From positions 2,294,001 to 2,358,000 of the forward strand of contig BROI01000002.1 of the NCBI GenBank assembly GCA_027923505.1: a DNA stretch of 64,000 nt, read 5' to 3'. Origin of the DNA: Mayamaea pseudoterrestris. Lineage: Eukaryota; Bacillariophyta; Bacillariophyceae; Sellaphorales; Sellaphoraceae. Under the pieces are notes generated by a model. It saw nothing but the letters and a program-made list of their open reading frames with translations, made no database searches and was not told the origin of the DNA. Position numbers and translations under genes: made by a program. Shown piece by piece: positions 29,154 to 38,636 of the stretch. Each line of letters opens with the position of its first letter. The first letter of the stretch is position 1.

Positions 29154-31168
29154 CTACCTCCCGACTGCACTAGACGGTGGAGGCCACGCATCCTTTCCAT
29201 CAGCTGGCTGGTATTCAATGTACATCGGTCGACCAAGTACCTTGACACCATTTTTCGCCACTGCAAGAGCAGCAGCTTCAGCAGACTCCATTTCAACCCA
29301 CGCTTGACCGGAGAATTCGCCAGTCTTGCGATCCATTCGCCAAACAATGTGCGTCGCGCCAGGTAGCGTTTGGATCAAGAGCTCATCCGTAATACTTTTG
29401 CGGCACATGTTTCGCAAAAAGAGCCGCGTAATGCCGTCGGGATTCGCTTCAGAAACCCACTCCTCGCCCTTTGACGACAGCAAACCTTTCTCCAGCAACG
29501 CCGCCTCGTATTCTTGCAAATCATGTTGCTCTTTTTCTCGCAATTCATGCTTCGATTGAATGTTTTGCTGGACGCAAAGGTCACACCGGACGGATCGATC
29601 AATGACTTTAATGCCCTCCTCGTGCGCCTTCCAGCAATCTCGGCAAATGAGGCTTGGAACGCCGCAGGTTGGACACCGACGCTTGCCGCGGTACATGTCC
29701 CAAGCCTTGTCGCAGGCTTCACACTTACCCAATGGTTGTAAATCAATGGCTGACAACTTCGAGTCGGAATCGCAAGGTTGCGAAAATGCGACCGCGGATA
29801 CGGATTCCTCCTTTGACAATGCAGCAGCTTGCTGCACAGGTGGATAATGTGCGAATCGCTTGTCAAATACATAGTTCTGCGAGTGAAGATTGTTGATATG
29901 TCAGCGAATGCGAGATCATCAAACATGTCCCTGCGGAAACCAAAAGAATAGAGTTCACTCACCTTGCCCTTCCAATATCCACCATCGGGAAACTCTTTAA
30001 AATACTTGTCAATACCACCCTGCAGTTGATACACACCCTTGATGTTCAAATCCTTGACCGCTGGATCCGTTTCCATTTTATACTTGAGCAGCGCACTCGC
30101 CCGCTCACACCTTATACCACCGGTACAATACATGAGCACCGTCTTGTCCTTGAGTGACTGCTGCGTCTCTGGATCATTGAGCCAGACTGGAAACTCGGTC
30201 GACTTGCGCATGTGCGGATCCAGCCACGTTGCACTTGGTGGATTGAACCGACCAATGTTGGTTTCGTAGTGGTTGCGCACGTCAATGACCACCGTCTCGG
30301 GCTGCGAAAGTTTCGCGTGATAGTCGCGCGGCTCCAAGTGCGTGCCGCCGTACTGCGCCATACGCGGAGCGTCTTGCAAGCCATAGTTTACCAGCTCCGT
30401 CGCTGGAATGAGTTTCAAATCGCCAAAGGCTTGCTTGTGCGGCAAGTCGTGCGTCATTTTAAATTCCGTGCTGCAAAACAGCTCGGGCTGCCATTGACGA
30501 AGATGATTGCAAAAGTCATGAATGGCACGTTTGGTGCCAGTCAGTGTGCAGTTCAAGCCTTCCCGAGCGACGCGCATGCGTCCCTTGACGCCAGCCTGCG
30601 ATGCAATCTCCTGCACCTTTGGCTTGACCGTCTTGCTGTAGTACTGCGCCGACCATGCGGGCTCGACGTATTGGTAAAAGAGCAGCAGTGATGTATTGCA
30701 GTCAGTTTCAGCTTGCGGCTTGCTCGTGACTTCTTGGAGAGCCGATGACTCGACAAAGGGACGAGGAGACTCCACCGTAAATGCAACTGGAGCGGCAGTC
30801 GCTGCGGCAGATGGAGGCGTCTGCTTGCTCAAGGATGAATCATCAGTAGCAGCGTCATTTTTTGACGGCGACAGGGAGGACGAGAATGAATCATTATTCT
30901 CTTGAGATTTTCGTTCTCGCTTTCTCTTTTCCTTTTAGCGTTTCTTCTTAGCGCGGCGATCATCATCATTATCCGAGTCAATGCTTGCATTGTCGTCCTT
31001 GTCTTTATCAAGTGATCGTCGCTTTTCCTTTTTAGCCTTTCTCTTTTCGTCCTTTCGTTTCTCCTTCTTTGACTCCTTCATGTTGGAAATACGCTCCAAA
31101 GTGCAAGTATCGAACATCGAGCTTGATGCTGAAAAACGAAAAAACGGATGGTGTTTGCCGCGAAGCAT
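29154..31168 (-). CDS. TrhO/YceA-like rhodanese protein with C-terminal RRM-like domain (in-frame TAA near N-terminus)
   Basis: Related to bacterial TrhO (YceA, UPF0176), a rhodanese-fold protein that hydroxylates U34 of some tRNAs. Exon 1 ends at 29963 and exon 2 runs 29876-29154 (intron 86 bp, GTGAGT..CAG, phase 0). Domains: N-terminal TrhO domain (LLFYQYVEP, MRVAREGLNCTLTG), rhodanese domain with catalytic loop YCTGGIRCERA, LQGGIDKYFKEFPDGGYWKGK/NYVFDKRF, and a Cys-rich module (CEACDKAW, CPTCG, LICRDCW, CDLCVQQN). A C-terminal RRM-like fold follows (TRLFLRNMCRKSITDELLIQ, SGQAWVEMESAEAAALA). The main frame opens after a TAA at 30937-30935, and no ATG precedes the TrhO domain. The same frame beyond the TAA encodes a Lys/Glu/Arg-rich stretch from ATG 31168. 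Either the stop is a mutation or error, it is read through, or an unseen exon supplies the start. Confidence 0.8.
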
Positions 31169-31381
31169 GGATCGAATGTGAGTATGGTTTTTAGTGTACG
31201 CAATGAAGTAAATACCGGTTAAATAGCGGTTACCGTAGAACTTGAACCTCCATAGTAACCGACGGAGCTGATACCCTCCAACTGACGATCATCGCCGACC
31301 GTCAAATCTGGGCCGTTGAACTGGCACACACGATATTTTGCAGCCACAACAACAGATTTTGAACACAGCATTCGCCTCTCC

Positions 31382-33213
31382 ATGCCTTTTCTAACATCAG
31401 CCATGTCTATTTTGCACTTTCCAGCCATTGAAAAGCAGGTGCAAGACACTATTGATGCCAATGAAGACAGGCCTGCCTTGCTCAACCTCGGATCCAAGGA
31501 AGACTTCCAGCAAAAACAAGTAAAATACCAAAAAATCATCAAGGAGGTTGTTAACAAGGTCTCTGACATTCAAGAGGCTAATCTTTCAAGCTCAGCAGCA
31601 CTTGATGAACTTTTCTCTTTTGCAAATGGTGTGGTTGGCAAGCAATTCTACGAAATGCTTGCTGAGCTCATCAAATCCACTGTCTTTGCTTGCCAAGCCC
31701 TTGATTTGGAACTAATTCAGGTCACCGAGGGAGGAAAGGATTTGATGATGCTGCTTCGCAAAGTAATTGGTAAGTTTTTGTGTTTTGGAAAAATTGCAAT
31801 TGCAATTTCCATTTGTGAAACTCATTTTTTGTTTTTCAGTTTTACTTGGCCTGGTGCAGGAAAAGATCTTGAATTTCAAGGATTATGCATGCATTTTGCA
31901 TAAGTGGGTCACTGAATTGCAGGGAGAGTTTGTCTTTGACAATATTGGCAGTTTCATTTCTTCAGCCGTTGCCAAGGAAGGGAACATGGAGGCAAGCAAG
32001 AAAGAACCTTGTCACAGTGTATCCTACAAGAATCTTATGGCTTTTTTGGTCATCATTGGAGCTGTTTTGGTGCTTCCAAGAAGTGAGCTGACAAGAGATG
32101 GGCGCAAGAATCCCCACAGTTGCATTTCTTCATACTTTAAGGCCTTCCTTGATCAGTCCTTGATGCCTGAAATGCAGGCTATGCGAGTGGCTTTCCAATC
32201 CATGGCTCAACTGATTTTTGGACATTATCAAAGCATGGTAAGTAAATTCATGTCCCAAATCTATTATAGAATAATCATGGATTGCTCACAATGTTTTTCA
32301 GCATGAATCTGCAGATCTTAACATCCAGAAACTGATGCAGCAAAAGCTAGGTCTCAATAATTTTCTGAGCCAGAACAATAAGAACAAATCAACCTTTGCT
32401 GCAATGAGTGCCCTTGTCATGTATCAATTTCTGTCTGATTTGGCTGCTGGCTACCATACTGTGCATTTCGATCAAGGTTTTTACAATGGAGCACCATTTG
32501 CAAGTAAGCTCCAGACTCTTGGGTGGACTCCCATTGAAATCAACAGTTGTAGGTGGTTTGTCAAGCATCTGTTGTATCGGCTTTTCAAGTTGGAGAATGA
32601 TGCCACAGCCAAGGCAGAAATGCACCCTTTGGATTTCTCTCTGAAGCTCGGGATGGGAATTTTGGTTCATTCGGTACACAAAAGTGATTCTACGGCAACA
32701 CTTACTGGACAGAAGCTAGCTACAGCAGGAGTCATGCAGCAGGATCAAGTAAATTCTCTTTTGAGCATTTGTGAAGGCAGCCAAGGCTCACAAGCTGGCT
32801 CTGCAAGCACGAGCAGCTCCACAAATGTTGAAAACGCCAAGAAGCGCAAGATCTCTGACAACTTGAAAGAATCGGAGGAATCCAATTCTGCCAGCAAGTT
32901 AGATGTCAGTGGTAGCAGCACTATCACTTTGCCATCTGCAGTTGTTCCATTGAAGCCTTTATTGCTTGGTATTTGGCATGAAATGGAGACCTTGGCTCTC
33001 AGATTTTTGGGAAACAATAAGTATTTTTTTGCCAAAGACCAACTTTTTGATGCACTGAACAAGTTTTCAGCTGGTGTTGTAGAGTTGGATTGGGTTCTTC
33101 ATTGCTTTTTGTACATGGAAAAGCAAGTCCAAGGCTTGGAAGTGAATGGAGCTTACGGCATGGCCAAGTCTAGCATTTTGCGAGCTTTAGAGCTATCTGA
33201 AAACAAAAAGTAG
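31382..33213 (+). CDS. AT-rich three-exon orphan gene, unrecognised
   Basis: Exons 31382-31769, 31840-32237 and 32302-33213 give 565 residues. Both introns (70 and 64 bp) have GTAAGT donors and TTTTTCAG acceptors. The joined frame is consistent: phase 1 at the first junction, phase 0 at the second. The protein is mostly helical and Leu/Lys/Gln-rich, with a Ser/Asn-rich linker bearing KKRKIS (possible nuclear signal) at about residue 430. Segments such as MALIVI-like AFLVIIGAVLVLP and YKNLMAFL are hydrophobic but isolated. I recognise no domain. Base composition is visibly more AT-rich than the flanking host genes, and the gene borders the repeat/DIRS region, so it may be acquired or part of an old element. 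Confidence 0.65.
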
Positions 33214-33506
33214 CAGATATTCATGTTGAAATTATGGTTTTGGAATGTGTTCACTAATAATATATGTTTTGAGCTTGGATTTTCTTGTGCACAAAGCACT
33301 CTTGCATGAATTTAGTTTTAAAGTGTGTAAAACCAATTTCATTTGAACTGAAATCGTTTTGGATCAATTTGGTATGAACTACTTTGGTTTGAACTAATTT
33401 ACAGGTAATGCAGTTTCCATTTTGTTTTACACTCTGGATCTGGACCCTAGTGTATTTTCGAATGAACGTTTCCAATGATTCGTCGTGGTTCGTGCATAAA
33501 AACCCG
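33214..33506. other. AT-rich spacer after the orphan gene
   Basis: 293 bp of AT-rich DNA with short near-repeats of TTTGAACTxA and TTTxGTATGAACT type at about 33340-33400. No coding features; composition changes abruptly to GC-rich at the repeat block. Confidence 0.4.
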
Positions 33507-33680
33507 GCAATCAGAAGCCTACGACTGCTGATTGCCCTCGGTCGCTCGAATGCTACTTTTCCGCACAATGGCTACTTTAGCTAGATGGACAACAAGTCCT
33601 AGATGGTCTTGGTTTGTGGTTTGGACCCGGCAAATCCGGGTTCCAAAGCAGAAAGCACGTCAGCTATGACGACTCAACCC

Positions 33681-33695
33681 GGGTGGGTGGGTGGG
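33681..33695 (+). other. G-quadruplex motif (copy 1)
   Basis: Perfect GGGTGGGTGGGTGGG: four G-triplets with single-T loops, the most stable class of intramolecular quadruplex motif. Directly preceded by CCC, which makes a CCCGGG site. Confidence 0.85.
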
Positions 33696-33994
33696 ACAAA
33701 AAGCTTTTGGAAGACTAGTAACTAGGCGAACAAAAGACAAGAATGAGAGGCCGTCATGGTCTATGCGCGACGACCCCCCTAACTGACTGCCAACTACTCC
33801 GCATGCGTTCTCAGAACGGTCAGCTAACGCATAGAAGCCTAGACTGCTGATTGCCCTGTGCGAATGCTACTTTTCCGCACAATGGCTACTTTAGCTAGAT
33901 GGACAACAAGTCCTAGATGTTCTTGGTTTGTGGTTTGGGCCCGGAAAATCCGGGTTCCAAAGCAGAAAGCACGTCAGCTATGACGACTCAACCC

Positions 33995-34009
33995 GGGTGG
34001 GTGGGTGGG
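33995..34009 (+). other. G-quadruplex motif (copy 2)
   Basis: Identical GGGTGGGTGGGTGGG in the second repeat copy, in the same context. The third copy is broken off immediately before this position. Confidence 0.85.
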
Positions 34010-34617
34010 ACAAAAAGCTTTTGGAAGACTAGTAACTAGGCGAACAAAAGACAAGAATGAGAGGCCGTCATGGTCGATGTCGGCCGACGGACCTCCGAGC
34101 CCCAACCCTAACTGACTGCCAACTACTCTGGCGATGCCTCCGCCTGATGGGCCGCGGCATGTTCTCAGAACGGTCTCCTCTTGCGCATCCGTTCTAAGCC
34201 GGACAATCAGAAGCCTACGACTGCTGATTGCCCTCGGTCGCTCGAATGCTACTTTTCCGCACAATGGCTACTTTAGCTAGATGGACAACAAGTCCTAGAT
34301 GGTCTTGGTTTGTGGTTTGGGCCCGGAAAATCCGGGTTCCAAAGCAGAAAGCACGTCAGCTATGACGACTCAACCCACACGAACCAGCTAGCTGAAGGAG
34401 GAACAGCCACACAGAAAAGGCGTGTGGCGAGAACCGCGGAAAAGAAACAAAGAGCAAGAAAAAGGAACGACGGAAGAGGACTCTCCAGTGTGTCGTTCGG
34501 GAAGGCATGTTGTGTATGGTGTACAAATGCGTGAGGAGCGCATGGGCGAGGACCGAGGTCTTTTGCCTGGATGCAAAACGCGGGTGTACGCACAAATGGT
34601 AGCCTGTAACAGATGAA

Positions 34618-35880
34618 TTAGGTTTTAATTGCGCCAGCAATTGTATTCTTTGTCAATTCGTTGATTTTGATGCTGCATTCACGTAGATAATGTTTTACGG
34701 AAGGTGGAGACCAACGTAGCCGATAGGCAATCTCGTCCTCCGACATGTTTGCATTAGCCAGGGCCACTGCTGCGGTGACACGATTGGAATGGGCCACAAT
34801 GCGTGTTATATTCTGGCGCAGGAAATGGGCCGGGTCAGGATATGCACCCTCAACGGCCTTTCGCATGATTTTAATAATGTCGCCGCTTGTTAGGTATGTG
34901 TAGTCTCCTCGCGCGGAGGTGCAGTAGACACCAAGTGGCTCGCGTTCCTTTTTGCAATGGAGGATACGTGCTCGTTGGATAATGGAAATCGCGGCCTTGA
35001 TTGGGCACAGGAACGGGTGACCTGAGCGCCGGAATTTCCGAATACTGAAATTCGTTTGGCTTTTGTCAAAACGAAAACGGATGTGAAGTTCATCGGCAGT
35101 TTGGCCTTTTGCAGCCAGGTCGCTGTGGGATAGTTCGTGACTGTCGGATGTGTAAAATGTAAAGTCCAGATCAGTAAAAGCCAGCGGCTGGTTGGCCCAC
35201 TCGGCAGCATGGTGCGAAGCAGGGACGCGGCTGAATTGGCCTCGACGGGCTGTTGTTTGAGCATATTCGTTGGCGCGTGAGCCTGTGAACGCGCCGAGGC
35301 GAGTCCAGTCAAATACTGTAGCTGTGAGATCCAGGATTGCCCGCTTGTCTCGAGAAGCGGAGGTGCGAACAGTGTTGTAGAGGTATTGGAACATGTGAAA
35401 CGTGTATGGTTCACGTTTTTCCTTTGGTTGCTGCCATTTACGGCGGTTGTCGAGAATTTCAGAGAGGAGCGGGTGGATTCCTGTTGATTTTGCAGGATCC
35501 ACAATGGAGAAGCGCTTATTGATGAGCAGTTGAATTGCGGCGTGGGCTGCGTTCATGTATCCCGAAACAGTTTTGACCATAGGAGTTCGCATGGCCGTTG
35601 ATTTTGACGAGAGCCTGAGTGATTTTCGATCAGCCTCGAGAGTCCTGCCAGAAGCGACTCGTTCCATGTATGCTGCAATTAACGGGATCGCTTGCCCCGG
35701 TGTGAGCGTTTTGAAAGACTTGTCTGTGAAGTTGAGCTCAAGGCACCATTTGACAAAATGCTTGGCGCGACTATCAAACGCTTTATCATGTTGGGAGCGA
35801 ATGTCGCCTCTGTTGCGGTTCCGTCGATCACTGAGGAGATTGTTGACAACAGACTGCGCGGCACTAGGTAAATTTTGCAT
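34618..35880 (-). CDS. DIRS-type tyrosine recombinase
   Basis: Inserts the circular DNA copy by site-specific recombination. The frame is open up to 36096, but the upstream part lies over the end of the RT gene and looks non-coding. ATG 35880 (MQNLPSAAQSVVNN) gives 420 residues. A core-binding helical region (SRAKHFVKWCLELNF..GQAIPLIAAYMERVASG) precedes the catalytic domain. It has Arg I in GAFTGSRANEYAQ, a candidate Lys near RFRFDKSQTNF, H-x-x-R in VAHSNRVTAAVALA, Trp in RLRWSPPSV in place of the second His, and nucleophile Tyr in VKHYLREC. All expected catalytic positions are filled. Starts within the RT frame, an overlap of about 200 bp, as usual for DIRS elements. Confidence 0.88.
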   Translation of the reverse strand: MQNLPSAAQSVVNNLLSDRRNRNRGDIRSQHDKAFDSRAKHFVKWCLELNFTDKSFKTLTPGQAIPLIAAYMERVASGRTLEADRKSLRLSSKSTAMRTPMVKTVSGYMNAAHAAIQLLINKRFSIVDPAKSTGIHPLLSEILDNRRKWQQPKEKREPYTFHMFQYLYNTVRTSASRDKRAILDLTATVFDWTRLGAFTGSRANEYAQTTARRGQFSRVPASHHAAEWANQPLAFTDLDFTFYTSDSHELSHSDLAAKGQTADELHIRFRFDKSQTNFSIRKFRRSGHPFLCPIKAAISIIQRARILHCKKEREPLGVYCTSARGDYTYLTSGDIIKIMRKAVEGAYPDPAHFLRQNITRIVAHSNRVTAAVALANANMSEDEIAYRLRWSPPSVKHYLRECSIKINELTKNTIAGAIKT

Positions 35881-38570
35881 GCTTGGAGCTTCGGCGGCGC
35901 CTGCGTCATAACGGATTCCCACGAGTTCGTCGAATGTGTGAAGCGAGAAAGGAGATCCGCGCCAATGTTTTCCTTCCCTGGAATGTGATTTCCCTGGATA
36001 CGAAAGGTAAGAGAATTGTAAGTGCAAATAGCGCAGAGAAAACGTGCAAGCCGACGCAGTTCTGGGCAAGTTGTACGGGCGGCGTGAGTCATCCATGACA
36101 AAGCCGAGGTATTGTCTGTGAGAACATTTAGGACATGTTCTTGAGTCGCAAGGGCAGGGTCATGTACCAAGGTGCCAATAGTCAATGTAATGTTGATTAT
36201 GATGCCCACAAATTCCAGTATGTTGATATGCCACACATTAGTGTTCAGGTGTTGTCGACGTTTGCTTGGGTCACGCATCTGAAAACCGCAACTTAGTAAG
36301 TCGGTTGCATACAGGCGCCATTTAAATTTTAATTCCGTGTTCCAAGCACCAATACCTTTCATGCTGGCGTCACTGTGAGAATGATTTGTTGGCGTGCGGT
36401 CAATGAGCAGCCCCATATGTCGTCGCCAGACGTGTGACCATTGCTTGTTGTTTAGTGTGGAGCGAAGGAAACGGAGGTCGGCAAGGGTGTCCTGTGTTAG
36501 ATGCAGGCGACCCTGTTTCCACCAGCGCTTAGTCTGATGGCGGCCTTGTGACATACGTGTTGCGTCTGTGAGATTTTGTTGGAGTCGAATAGACATGTAA
36601 GCTCCAAACTGCGCGACGTAACAGCCGTGACGGAGCAAACCCAATGGTTCAGCAAGGAGATTGGGAGCAATGAACATATATTGCGGTGGCTGTGTGCTGA
36701 CGGCCGCTGAGAGTTGGTCGATCATGACTGCCAATTTTTCTTGTTTATCAGTGGGCCATGCCAGTTGCAGCTTGCGTGTATCCCAATCGAAACCAATGTA
36801 ACGCAAGTGGAATGTGACGGAGACTTTCCATTTGCGTGGGTTTATACAAGGCGTCCGGAACTCAGGGTTCGGCTGGCCGAAGACAAGCTGAGCGGCCACT
36901 ACGCTGTTGCGAATTGCTGCAAGGATAGTGGCGGCTGTGCCTGGAACTGCTTGATCATCCACAAAACTGGCTGGCGCAAAGCGTCTGTCTGGGCCCAAGA
37001 GATCTGTCATTCCTGTGTTATATTTGTCGCGAACAGCGGGAGTGAAGGTTTGGCAGATGTCGGCGGTGGGGGCAGCCGACAAGACAATGGAATCGGATAG
37101 TTCTGTGCGCGTATCGCCAACGTCGAGAACAGAAGCTATTAACCCGCGAAGTTCTGCGAGTATCATGTAAAAGGACGGCGCGTTGCGAGCACCAAAGATC
37201 ATGCCCACTGGAATGACCAAATACTGGCAAAGAACTGATGCAAAGGCTGGGCCAATATCCGGATGGTACTTTACCCAACGGAACGCAGCGGAAATGTCGT
37301 CGGCTGCAAAATAAATTTCTTCTGTCGGGTGGTCCAAGCGCATGTTGTAAATGGCCTTTAGAAGGCGGCGAAGGACTGTGCCATAGTAGACTGCTGGATT
37401 TTCATTATAGCGACCCGGTTCGCCAGCGGGCGGTATCTGCTCATTTACATTTCCACAATCAGTTGGCGACAATGTTGTTGATGGATCACAAACCAGTCGT
37501 CCTTCATCACCTAGCCGGCCGGGTTTAGGTGGAATGTATGAGATGAGTGACAAGAAAAGTCCAGGAATGAAGCGCCACAAGAAGCGTGGAAACATAATGT
37601 GGTATGAGTGTTTCTCCTCCTTGCGAAATTTTTCCATGACTGTGTCCATGACGCTGTCGAGTCGCCGATTGTTCTCCAAGTTTCGTGCGATGACATCGGC
37701 GAATGTGCCGCGATAAACTCCATGTAATGGTGCTCCATGGTGGATGAGATGAAGGACAGCGTCACAATTGACGGGTGGCTCGCTGGATGGAAGTCGGGTG
37801 TGGCGGACTTTGGCAATGACATCGCTGAGCAGATTCCAATCGCGACCTTGGTTTGTATATTCGCCTCCAAGCCAGCGGAGAAAATCGCCATAATTGAAAT
37901 TGAAACGCAGAAGAGCTGCCCCCATATCCATGGCGCGAGAGTCCGACAATGGTGACATGTCGTCGCCTGGGAAGCGACGTGGCTCGCGAAGATAATGCAG
38001 TGAATGGTTGGAGGCTCGCCGGCGTAGGTATGCGTACTCCATTAACGTGAAATGCGACTGTAAAATCTCCTTGCGAATTTGCAGAGAGAAATAGTCCCAG
38101 CAGAGATGTAGAATGAAGTAGCCGGACTTATCGTGATGGAAAGTACCAATTTTCGGTGTGGCTCGGCCCCATCCATGGAGGCGCCGATGGTACACACGGT
38201 CATCCATTGGTAGGAGACCACACGATCCGTACAGAGGATCAAGGAATGTACATCCAGCGATGCGCAGTGCATTTGCATCGTTGAGACAGAGGAATGGCCA
38301 AACGCTTGCCATGATTGTGCCAAGAACATGTTCCCATGATTTGCTTGAGAATTGATGAAACGATGTGGGGATGACACCATTAGGCGGTGGAGGCAGTGGA
38401 CGTCGCCAGCCGATTGGAAGTGTCGGAATTGTGTCGCGTAGCGGTGGATAATTATTTACTGAAGAGTGTGTGACGTCGAACGGCGAGACAAGTGCTGTAG
38501 CAACTGTGGTTAACGGGGCAGTATTATATAAGTCGGAGACTGCAGAGCGTGTCGACATCCAGCGCGTCAT
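35679..38570 (-). CDS. DIRS-type reverse transcriptase / RNase H
   Basis: 963 residues from ATG 38570. Fingers and palm: YFAADDISAAFRWVKYHPD, VIPVGMIFGARNAPSFYMI, and the catalytic box FVDD (about 535-538). Thumb/connection: RKWKVSVTFHLRYIGFDWDTRKL. RNase H follows: SDASMKGIGAWN, then INILEFVGIII and LTDNTSALSWM, carrying the D..E..D pattern, and ends GNHIPGKENIGADLLSRF. There is no protease or DDE integrase. The first 250 residues are unassigned, with Trp/Tyr-rich segments. The gene lies 66 bp after gag and overlaps the recombinase gene in another frame. Confidence 0.9.
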   Translation of the reverse strand: MTRWMSTRSAVSDLYNTAPLTTVATALVSPFDVTHSSVNNYPPLRDTIPTLPIGWRRPLPPPPNGVIPTSFHQFSSKSWEHVLGTIMASVWPFLCLNDANALRIAGCTFLDPLYGSCGLLPMDDRVYHRRLHGWGRATPKIGTFHHDKSGYFILHLCWDYFSLQIRKEILQSHFTLMEYAYLRRRASNHSLHYLREPRRFPGDDMSPLSDSRAMDMGAALLRFNFNYGDFLRWLGGEYTNQGRDWNLLSDVIAKVRHTRLPSSEPPVNCDAVLHLIHHGAPLHGVYRGTFADVIARNLENNRRLDSVMDTVMEKFRKEEKHSYHIMFPRFLWRFIPGLFLSLISYIPPKPGRLGDEGRLVCDPSTTLSPTDCGNVNEQIPPAGEPGRYNENPAVYYGTVLRRLLKAIYNMRLDHPTEEIYFAADDISAAFRWVKYHPDIGPAFASVLCQYLVIPVGMIFGARNAPSFYMILAELRGLIASVLDVGDTRTELSDSIVLSAAPTADICQTFTPAVRDKYNTGMTDLLGPDRRFAPASFVDDQAVPGTAATILAAIRNSVVAAQLVFGQPNPEFRTPCINPRKWKVSVTFHLRYIGFDWDTRKLQLAWPTDKQEKLAVMIDQLSAAVSTQPPQYMFIAPNLLAEPLGLLRHGCYVAQFGAYMSIRLQQNLTDATRMSQGRHQTKRWWKQGRLHLTQDTLADLRFLRSTLNNKQWSHVWRRHMGLLIDRTPTNHSHSDASMKGIGAWNTELKFKWRLYATDLLSCGFQMRDPSKRRQHLNTNVWHINILEFVGIIINITLTIGTLVHDPALATQEHVLNVLTDNTSALSWMTHAARTTCPELRRLARFLCAICTYNSLTFRIQGNHIPGKENIGADLLSRFTHSTNSWESVMTQAPPKLQACKIYLVPRSLLSTISSVIDGTATEATFAPNMIKRLIVAPSILSNGALSSTSQTSLSKRSHRGKRSR

Positions 38571-38636
38571 GATATCTGATTCAATTAATTCTTGCTCGTT
38601 CCATTTATCCGCGTCGGCCGTCCGGAGTGGCGCTTG

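Larger units (their letters stand above)
33507..34376. repeat. Tandem repeat of a roughly 370-bp unit, about 2.5 copies
   Basis: Copies start near 33507, 33836 and 34206. Each begins with GAAGCCTA..CTGCTGATTGCC and shares the block from GAATGCTACTTTTCC to GACGACTCAACC. Copy 1 is shortened by internal deletions. Copy 2 is the longest (about 370 bp). Copy 3 stops at 34376, exactly where the CCCGGG/G-run begins in the others. In copy 1 GGCAATCAG and CTGATTGCC form 9-bp inverted arms. All copies hold a CCCGG-(5 nt)-CCGGG hairpin whose loop varies (CAAAT or AAAAT). The block abuts the 3' end of the DIRS-like element, so it may be that element's split direct repeats, with shared part X and spacer Y arranged X-Y-X-Y-X. 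Confidence 0.85.

Noticed and set aside
33254-34264. Two minus-strand ORFs sharing an identical start of about 20 residues (33254-33568 and 33974-34264)
   Set aside because: The shared part is only the 370-bp repeat translated; beyond it the two differ completely. No evidence of coding.
35881-36096. N-terminal extension of the DIRS recombinase
   Set aside because: The extra codons lie over the RNase H end of the RT gene in another frame and have no recombinase features. The ATG at 35880 is preferred.
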